From: Exiguobacterium marinum DSM 16307
GTDB taxonomy: Bacteria; Bacillota; Bacilli; Exiguobacteriales; Exiguobacteriaceae
Direction of reading: 5' to 3'
NCBI RefSeq assembly: GCF_000620845.1
Contig: NZ_KK211189.1
Coordinates: forward strand, 2,501-66,500
DNA length: 64,000 bases
Shown: positions 59,002 to 64,000 of the stretch, in pieces
Numbering within the stretch: position 1 is the stretch's first letter
How the letters are laid out: each line of letters starts with the position of its first letter
Notes under the pieces: model-generated
The model's database searches: none
What the model was told of the DNA's origin: nothing
What the model saw: the letters and a program-made list of their open reading frames with translations, nothing else
Program-made: the position numbers and the translations under genes

Positions 59002-59661
59002 CTATTCATAAATACTCTCCCCGACAATCTCCAACAAGCCCTCCCGATCAACGAGCGTAATCACCCGACGATTTCGTTCAATCAAGCCTGCTTCGACGAA
59101 ACGCCGGAGCGTCCGATTCACATGACGATAACTCGTCCCAATCAAATCAGCGATATCCGTCAATTGGTAGACAGTCGAGCCGAGTGTTTGGTCATTCGGC
59201 GTCATCGATAACAGATAACTCGCTAAGCGTACTTCAACGGGATAGAACAAATTGAAGCTGAGTGATTGTGATTTCCGTTCAAATTTTCTTGTGATCTCTT
59301 CTAATAAATAGTGTAACCACGCAACATCGTGGTGGGCATGTCGAACCAAATCCTCGAAGCGAATGACAAGCATCTCGACTGACGTGACCGCCTCGACCGT
59401 ATTCAAAAACGGGGTACGTTGAATATATTCGATGTCCCCGATCAAGTCGAGCGGATATTTGAAGGAGAGGACGAGGCGCTTGCCGGTAGCCGAAGTATGG
59501 GAGACGCGAATCTTCCCCTTCACTAAGAAGCGGAGATGCCCTGCTTCATCACCTTGCGTACAGATGACGTCTCCAGGCTCGTATCGGACGAGCTGCAATT
59601 CGTTTTGCGCTGCTTCTGGTAAGACAGTCAATTCAAATTGCTTCACATACGCATCAACCAT
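59002..59661 (-). CDS. Crp/Fnr-family transcriptional regulator
   Basis: The 219-residue protein has an N-terminal cyclic-nucleotide-binding-like beta barrel (about 20-125, with GDVICTQGDEAGHLRFLVKGKI) and a C-terminal HTH_Crp domain (about 150-215, with LTDIADLIGTSYRHVNRTLRRFVEAGLIE). The barrel lacks the cysteines of Fnr and the full cAMP-binding arginine motif. It resembles YeiL-type members. It lies between YdcZ genes in the same operon and probably regulates them. The effector is unknown. Confidence 0.88.
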   Translation of the reverse strand: MVDAYVKQFELTVLPEAAQNELQLVRYEPGDVICTQGDEAGHLRFLVKGKIRVSHTSATGKRLVLSFKYPLDLIGDIEYIQRTPFLNTVEAVTSVEMLVIRFEDLVRHAHHDVAWLHYLLEEITRKFERKSQSLSFNLFYPVEVRLASYLLSMTPNDQTLGSTVYQLTDIADLIGTSYRHVNRTLRRFVEAGLIERNRRVITLVDREGLLEIVGESIYE

Positions 59662-59673
59662 GCACGTTTCCTC

Positions 59674-60099
59674 CTACCATTTTAATAAAATGACACCCGC
59701 AATCATCATGAACACACCGAATAACTGCATCCCGTTCAAGTTCCGACGCACCATCCCGAACCAGCCGCGCCAATCGATGACGAGCGCGAGCGCCAACTGC
59801 GCGATGAGGAACAAGGAAATGGTGAGCGTGACCCCGAGTTCATGAACGGCCGTCATATTACTGAACAAGATGATTGCCGCGAACGCCCCACCGGATAAAT
59901 AGAGCGGGTTCACGTGACGCATCTCGATATACGTGCGGTCGCGTAATGCCAACATGACGAGGAGCGCGACGACAAATCCCGTGAATTGTGTCAACGTCGC
60001 CGCTTGCCACGTCCCAATCTGTGAACTGATTCGAGCGTTAGCGACACTTTGCAACGTGAGAAAGAATCCCCCACTCATGGCGAACAACACTCCTCGCAT
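59674..60099 (-). CDS. YdcZ-family (DMT superfamily) membrane transporter, single unit
   Basis: The 141-residue protein has four to five hydrophobic helices and the YdcZ landmarks GGFFLTLQSVANARISSQIG near 10-30 and LGVTLTISLFLIAQLALALVIDWRGWFG near 87-115. It is the second gene of the YdcZ/Crp operon. With the other single unit (58516) it may form an antiparallel heterodimer, as is known for small DMT pairs. Substrate unknown. Confidence 0.85.
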   Translation of the reverse strand: MRGVLFAMSGGFFLTLQSVANARISSQIGTWQAATLTQFTGFVVALLVMLALRDRTYIEMRHVNPLYLSGGAFAAIILFSNMTAVHELGVTLTISLFLIAQLALALVIDWRGWFGMVRRNLNGMQLFGVFMMIAGVILLKW

Positions 60100-60111
60100 C
60101 GTTCTCCCCCC

Positions 60112-61086
60112 TTAAGATAAACGAATCAATACAATTCCAATGACCATGACCACCAGACTGACGAGTTGCACCCCGGTGATTGGGTTCTTCTTCGCTCCGA
60201 ACCAACCGAAGCGGTCGATGAGCAGACTTCCACATAACAGGCCGACAATGACGATGATGACAGCAATCCCCGTCCCGACGATCGGTACGATGAGGACGTT
60301 TCCTCCGATGAAGAGCGCCCCGATAATTCCACCGAGCCAAATCCACCACGGTTGACCTTTCAGTTGACCAAGCGGAACGGGTTGGCGTGAGACGAGTAGA
60401 ATGAGCAAGAGCGCCATCGTTCCGACTACGAAAGAGACCAATGCCCCTTTCAGTGACGATTCGAGCACTGTTCCCAAATAGCCGTTAATGGCCGTTTGCG
60501 TAGCACTCATCATCCCGGTAAAAATCCCGAACAATCTCCAAAGGTTCAGATTCCCGGTGTCCGTTTCCATCGAGACGACCAGCTTGCCTCTTCGGCGGTT
60601 GAGCCAGTCGGATAAGGCGACCGTTCCGATGACTCCTAACAAGACGAGCACGACCCCGAACAAACGAAGCGCCGTAATTGGATGTTCGACAGAATTGAAC
60701 CAGCCAAAATGGTCAATCAATAATCCCATCAAAATCTGCCCAAAAATCGGCATGATGACCGTCTGAACACTCCCGAGTCTTGGGAACAGCAGGATATTTC
60801 CCGTTAAGAACAAGACTCCTAACAGTCCGCCAATCCACATCCAACCCGGACCTTCCTGAATCACCGAGCCGTCAAATCCGAATGACTGTCCGGTCAATAA
60901 GAGCAATAGGGACAAAAAAATCGTCCCGACCGTAAACGATAAAAAGGATGCGACGAACGGCGAACCGACCACCTGACGCAAACGTGAGTTGACACTCGTC
61001 TGCATTGGCAGCAAAATCCCAATCGTCAATCCAATCAAAATAGCTAACATGAATGTCTTCCTCGATTCTTCTAGTTCTGTATACAT
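60112..61086 (-). CDS. YdcZ-family transporter, fused double unit
   Basis: The 324-residue protein contains two YdcZ units. The first (about 13-160) has GILLPMQTSVNSRLRQVVG and QTVIMPIFGQILMGLLIDHFGWFN. The second (about 185-324) has GMMSATQTAINGYLGTVLE and GTGIAVIIVIVGLLCGSLLIDRFGWFG. It has ten hydrophobic helices, the form expected after gene fusion of an inverted-repeat DMT transporter. It is the first gene of the operon. Substrate unknown. Confidence 0.87.
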   Translation of the reverse strand: MYTELEESRKTFMLAILIGLTIGILLPMQTSVNSRLRQVVGSPFVASFLSFTVGTIFLSLLLLLTGQSFGFDGSVIQEGPGWMWIGGLLGVLFLTGNILLFPRLGSVQTVIMPIFGQILMGLLIDHFGWFNSVEHPITALRLFGVVLVLLGVIGTVALSDWLNRRRGKLVVSMETDTGNLNLWRLFGIFTGMMSATQTAINGYLGTVLESSLKGALVSFVVGTMALLLILLVSRQPVPLGQLKGQPWWIWLGGIIGALFIGGNVLIVPIVGTGIAVIIVIVGLLCGSLLIDRFGWFGAKKNPITGVQLVSLVVMVIGIVLIRLS

Positions 61087-61136
61087 TGTCAGCTTACGCC
61101 TCCGTACCGAAGAAGAAAAGGACCGATGTCCTCAAA

Positions 61137-61169
61137 CAAAAAACGAACCCTTCTCAGGTGTTCGTTTTG
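61137..61169 (-). terminator. terminator of the third paralog array
   Basis: On the minus strand AAACGAACAC...GTTCGTTT followed by TTTG overlaps the last codons of the 61154 gene. Confidence 0.8.
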
Positions 61170-61636
61170 GACTCATGGAAGCGTCGATCGCGCGCTTCGC
61201 GCAATTCTTTCCCACGTACATGATGCGCATCGAGCGTATGCAAGTGTCGATTGATGACATACGGTGCCAGAATCGACATCACACCGATCCCAAACAACCC
61301 AGCAATCGCGACGACGGGCGACAACGAGTCGGCATAATAGGCAGCCAACAAGCAGATGGTTAACACGAAGCAGAGCCACTGGATCCCAAAGTCTGTATAC
61401 ACTAGACGTTGATAACGCGCATCCTCGTTAAAGGTCAGGAGAAGCTTTGTCTTCCGCCACTCGAAACAGAGATATGGGAAAAAACTGATGAAGACGAGGA
61501 GCGGAGGATAGAGTTTAGACTGCGTGGCAATCACGAGCGTCATCACGACGGTTGCGATGGCGACGCCCCACCCCCAACGCCAATGACTGTCATCCTGCTC
61601 CAGCAACTGCTCAATTCGCTTTTCTTTCGTCAGCAT
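61154..61636 (-). CDS. four-helix membrane protein, array 3 member 5
   Basis: The ATG at 61636, after GAAAGGAGTACAT, gives 160 residues starting MLTKEKRIEQLLEQ. Two helix pairs surround the loop KLLLTFNEDARYQRLVYTDF with the F-N-E-D-x-x-Y-Q-R-L-V motif. The tail LDAHHVRGKELREARD keeps D-x-H-H-V. It overlaps member 4 by 26 nt. Function unknown. Confidence 0.8.
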   Translation of the reverse strand: MLTKEKRIEQLLEQDDSHWRWGWGVAIATVVMTLVIATQSKLYPPLLVFISFFPYLCFEWRKTKLLLTFNEDARYQRLVYTDFGIQWLCFVLTICLLAAYYADSLSPVVAIAGLFGIGVMSILAPYVINRHLHTLDAHHVRGKELREARDRRFHESKTNT

Positions 61637-62096
61637 ATGTACTCCTTTCATACGAGCGGTAGTGCTTCGTCACCTCATCTCGTGTCGGTTGCTCCGGGTC
61701 GGCTTGTCGCAATTGTTGGACGGTCTGATAGTGCGTCCATGCTAACATGACGATGCTTAGACCGAAAATGATCCATGCGACGGGTGCAATTTGCAGACGA
61801 CTGAAGAGAACTGCTGCTGTGACCGCTCCAATCCAGTAAGAATAGAGACGATACAAACGATTTGTCAGCAAGATGCCTCGACCTGCCGTGAAAATCTGTA
61901 AGACACGTCCTTCTTTGATCGTCAGTCCTATGAGTAGGACAGCCGTGAGGACCGAACCGATTCCCCATATCCACCACGTGTCAAAACCGAGCACAAAACT
62001 GTTACAAAAAATAAGGGCTCCTGTGAGCCAAAGGTGGAGGGTTTCTCGTGACTGCCGATATCCTCCGATTACCTGAATCCGTTCTTTCTTTGTCAT
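61611..62096 (-). CDS. four-helix membrane protein, array 3 member 4
   Basis: The 161-residue product starts MTKKERIQVIGGYRQSR, with the same K-x-E-R start as other members. Two helix pairs surround a basic loop (KEGRVLQIFTAGRGILLTNR) that has lost the F-N-E-D motif. The tail DPEQPTRDEVTKHYRS has the D-P-E-Q-P-T form of the signature. Overlaps on both sides suggest coupled translation. Function unknown. Confidence 0.78.
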   Translation of the reverse strand: MTKKERIQVIGGYRQSRETLHLWLTGALIFCNSFVLGFDTWWIWGIGSVLTAVLLIGLTIKEGRVLQIFTAGRGILLTNRLYRLYSYWIGAVTAAVLFSRLQIAPVAWIIFGLSIVMLAWTHYQTVQQLRQADPEQPTRDEVTKHYRSYERSTYADERKAN

Positions 62097-62596
62097 GACT
62101 GCTTACGACCTTTCCTTGAAATATCATCTAACGTATGTTTCAAACGTTCCCGGTTTGACCGAGCCCACTCGCCCGATGTGACGTGGTGTTCATCAAGCGC
62201 GGACTGTTTTCGGTCAATCCAAAGCGGAATTAATATGAGACACGGTCCGCCAATAAGGAGCGTCCAACTCATCCACGGTAAGATATCGACTCCGTTGAAA
62301 TGCAACCCAATCAAAATCACAAACCAGATCAAACTGCTCAACATGACAGTAAAATCAATCCGCAACAATCGATGATAGCGTGTCGATTCGTTGAAGGATT
62401 GCTGCAGTTTCATCTTGTTCCATTCAAGCCATGTCGTATAGAGAAGTGCGACACCAGGTAAAAGAATACTATACGGACTCCATGTCGAAAGAAAATAGAT
62501 GGATACTCCTAGCATGACTACGCTCACGATGATGTTGAGACGAGTATATCGTTTCTCAAACTGTTCAATCTGTTGAAGTCGCTCTGCTTTGTCCAC
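62093..62596 (-). CDS. four-helix membrane protein, array 3 member 3
   Basis: The 167-residue product starts MDKAERLQQIEQFEKRY. Two helix pairs surround the loop MKLQQSFNESTRYHRLLRID, a close form of the F-N-E-x-x-x-Y motif. The tail LDEHHVTSGEWARSNRER has D-E-H-H-V-T. It overlaps member 4 by 4 nt (ATGA). Function unknown. Confidence 0.8.
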   Translation of the reverse strand: MDKAERLQQIEQFEKRYTRLNIIVSVVMLGVSIYFLSTWSPYSILLPGVALLYTTWLEWNKMKLQQSFNESTRYHRLLRIDFTVMLSSLIWFVILIGLHFNGVDILPWMSWTLLIGGPCLILIPLWIDRKQSALDEHHVTSGEWARSNRERLKHTLDDISRKGRKQS

Positions 62597-62605
62597 GGCA
62601 TCACC

Positions 62606-63064
62606 TCAGTCTTTTACAAAGTCGAGTTTGATTTCACGACGCATCGGCTGTTCTTCGTCATACTGCGGCATCTGTCGGTCGAGCATTTTCTGTGCGACTT
62701 GCAATAAGATGACCCCGCCTAAGAAGACAACGAAAAGCGACCATGCCGGCCAATTGATTAGGACGATTAATGGGAAGAGAATCGCCAACAAGACGAGGAG
62801 TCCCATTTCCGATACATATTGCCAATCGATGATGCGCTTGGCTTGTTCCACATTCGTCAACTTTCTGACGAAGCGACGCTCTCGTCCGATGGCGAACAAC
62901 ATGCCTGCTAATGTGACCCCTAATGGAATAATATACTTTGACGCACCGTCAGACTGAAGTGCAAGAAAGACAAACATCCCAGTCAGAGCTGCCAGTCCCA
63001 TTCTCCAAAAGAACCAACGCTGTTGATAATGATAAATCGTATTGATTCGTTCTTGTTTGTTCAT
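62606..63064 (-). CDS. four-helix membrane protein, array 3 member 2
   Basis: The ATG at 63064, 8 nt after AAAGGA, gives 152 residues starting MNKQERINTIYHYQQRW. Longer starts overlap member 1 and are rejected. Two helix pairs surround the loop ERRFVRKLTNVEQAKRIIDW. The tail YDEEQPMRREIKLDF keeps D-E-E-Q-P-x-R-R-E-I, like member 1. Function unknown. Confidence 0.78.
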   Translation of the reverse strand: MNKQERINTIYHYQQRWFFWRMGLAALTGMFVFLALQSDGASKYIIPLGVTLAGMLFAIGRERRFVRKLTNVEQAKRIIDWQYVSEMGLLVLLAILFPLIVLINWPAWSLFVVFLGGVILLQVAQKMLDRQMPQYDEEQPMRREIKLDFVKD

Positions 63065-63077
63065 CTCATTCATCCTT

Positions 63078-63527
63078 TCAGAATCGTCGAATCTCGCGAC
63101 GTGTCGGTTGTTCTGGGTCGAGCCAGCGAATTTGTTGATCGAGCTTCTCTTGAGCCCATAAGATATAAAGCAATGCCCCACCGATGAGAACCGCAGGAAT
63201 CCAAGACCATTCCATGATTCGAATGGCTAGCGGATTGACGAGTCCGAGCAACGCGATGAAGAGGAAGTCCAGGTGATACTGCAGTGTCACGACACGTTTC
63301 ACCTGTTCTTGCTCCGACAATTGACTGATCGCGTCTGCTTCATTCGAAAAGAAGTAACGTGTCGCAAGCAACACCCCGCCGATGATAGCGAATCCGATCC
63401 AGATGTTCCCGTCCGTCCGCATTAAGAAGTAGACCGCGAGACCTGCCGGAAGCGCTAAGAGTAGGCGTTGCAAGAGTCGCTTTCGATTTGATTGTTTGAT
63501 TGTATGTAGTCGTTCTTGCTTGTTCAT
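63078..63527 (-). CDS. four-helix membrane protein, array 3 member 1
   Basis: The first gene of the third array encodes 149 residues starting MNKQERLHTIKQSNRKR, nearly the same first six residues as members at 62606 and 56725. Two helix pairs surround a loop with LSEQEQVKRVVTLQ. The tail LDPEQPTRREIRRF ends the protein exactly at the signature. The promoter should lie in 63528-63600. Function unknown. Confidence 0.78.
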   Translation of the reverse strand: MNKQERLHTIKQSNRKRLLQRLLLALPAGLAVYFLMRTDGNIWIGFAIIGGVLLATRYFFSNEADAISQLSEQEQVKRVVTLQYHLDFLFIALLGLVNPLAIRIMEWSWIPAVLIGGALLYILWAQEKLDQQIRWLDPEQPTRREIRRF

Positions 63528-63611
63528 TTTGTTTCACCTCTTATTCCACTATACGGGATGAACATGAGAAAAGTTCCGTTATTTTACATTTTCGTACCAA
63601 AGTCATGTTTC

Positions 63612-63657
63612 TTGACGATACGAACTTCTCGCCTTATAGTTTAGTTAACTTAACTAT
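63612..63657 (+). promoter_or_regulatory. promoter and palindromic operator of the MFS gene
   Basis: TTGACG (63612-63617) and TATAGT (63635-63640) are 17 bp apart. A 22-bp near-palindrome, ATAGTTTAGTTAACTTAAC and then TAT (63636-63657), overlaps the -10 box and start site. It is probably a repressor site of MarR or a similar dimeric regulator, whose gene is not in view. Confidence 0.72.
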
Positions 63658-63689
63658 ATGTTGAAGAATGAAAGTAAGAGGTTATAAAA

Positions 63690-64000
63690 ATGAGTTTATT
63701 GAAGAATTCTCGGTTTGTGTTCACTTGGTTATCCGGGATGACGCTCACGCTCGGGTTTTCGATTTTCTTCTTGAGCGTCTCGTGGTTGACGATCGATGTG
63801 TTGAAGCAACCAACGCTTCTCGGGATTATCTTGACTGCGGTCTCGTTGCCGCGTGTCGTCATGATGGTGTTCGGCGGTGTGTTCGCCGACCGATTTCAAA
63901 AGAGTCGCTTGTTATGCTTAACAAATATCGGACAAGGCGTGTTGATGTTAATTGTCGTTGCGCTCCATTTCGCTGACGCGTATTCGGTGACAGCCCTCTT
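63690..64000 (+). CDS. MFS exporter, 5' part (runs off the window)
   Basis: The ATG at 63690 follows AAGTAAGAGG. The 103 visible residues start MSLLKNSRFVFTWLSGMTL and contain three membrane helices. The MFS motif A-like loop GGVFADRFQKSRLL is near residue 66, where the A motif G-x-x-x-D-R is expected between helices 2 and 3. Members of this MFS_3 type export drugs or siderophores. A short open frame in another phase over the same region is a shadow. The rest lies beyond the window. Confidence 0.82.
   Translation, partial: MSLLKNSRFVFTWLSGMTLTLGFSIFFLSVSWLTIDVLKQPTLLGIILTAVSLPRVVMMVFGGVFADRFQKSRLLCLTNIGQGVLMLIVVALHFADAYSVTAL

Overview
The window reads as a chromosomal segment of a low-to-medium GC Gram-positive bacterium of the order Bacillales, most probably Exiguobacterium or a close relative. 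The reasons are the gene order yeaC-yeaD-yebA-guaA-pbuG (the order known in Bacillus subtilis), two guanine riboswitches, a glmS ribozyme, cre-type catabolite sites, a mannitol PTS with an MtlR activator, and a Staphylococcus-type CrtP carotenoid enzyme. The genus is inferred; no rRNA, tRNA or complete mobile element is visible.

Layout. 1-7.9 kb: a decayed gene end, then a purine block (pbuG and guaA, each behind its own guanine riboswitch) and the yeaC-yeaD-yebA operon (MoxR ATPase, DUF58 protein, transglutaminase-like membrane protein). 8-19.4 kb: flavin reductase, orphan histidine kinase, a peptide-signalling locus (RRNPP-type regulator, an unknown 230-residue protein and a secreted pro-peptide with three PRIV repeats), SH3b-amidase, GNAT, CPBP protease, and a MHYT-GGDEF-EAL protein. 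19.4-27.1 kb: mtlA-mtlF-mtlD, mtlR with a separate EIIB-like gene, and glmS with its ribozyme. 27.2-30.3 kb: the first of three tandem arrays of small four-helix membrane proteins. 30.5-35.8 kb: GntR regulator and a cellobiose-type PTS with 6-phospho-beta-glucosidase, then two membrane proteins. 35.9-39.3 kb: AT-rich SF1 helicase with a small partner gene. 39.4-45.2 kb: beta-glucosidase and sugar ABC importer under a LacI regulator with several operators. 45.3-47.9 kb: TetR/MFS efflux pair. 48-48.6 kb: relic of a type I-C CRISPR-Cas locus (two repeats and a Cas3 HD fragment). 48.8-56.7 kb: pRiA4b ORF3-like protein, glucosaminidase, ABC-2 exporter with TetR regulator, crtP, and a second ABC exporter. 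56.7-58.2 kb: second paralog array. 58.3-61.1 kb: a micro-ORF and a four-gene YdcZ/Crp operon. 61.1-63.5 kb: third paralog array. 63.7 kb to the end: start of an MFS exporter.

Most interesting. (i) The 66-residue pro-peptide at 13606-13806 carries three (E/S)(R/M)PRIV units at an exact 17-residue period, the last at the very C-terminus, next to a divergent RRNPP regulator of NprR-like length. This looks like a multi-copy quorum-sensing pheromone system. (ii) Fourteen divergent paralogs of a small four-helix membrane protein lie in three same-strand arrays within 36 kb and share short N-terminal, loop and C-terminal signatures. I do not recognise the family. (iii) A CRISPR-Cas I-C locus appears to have collapsed by a deletion that joined the 5' part of cas3 to the array.
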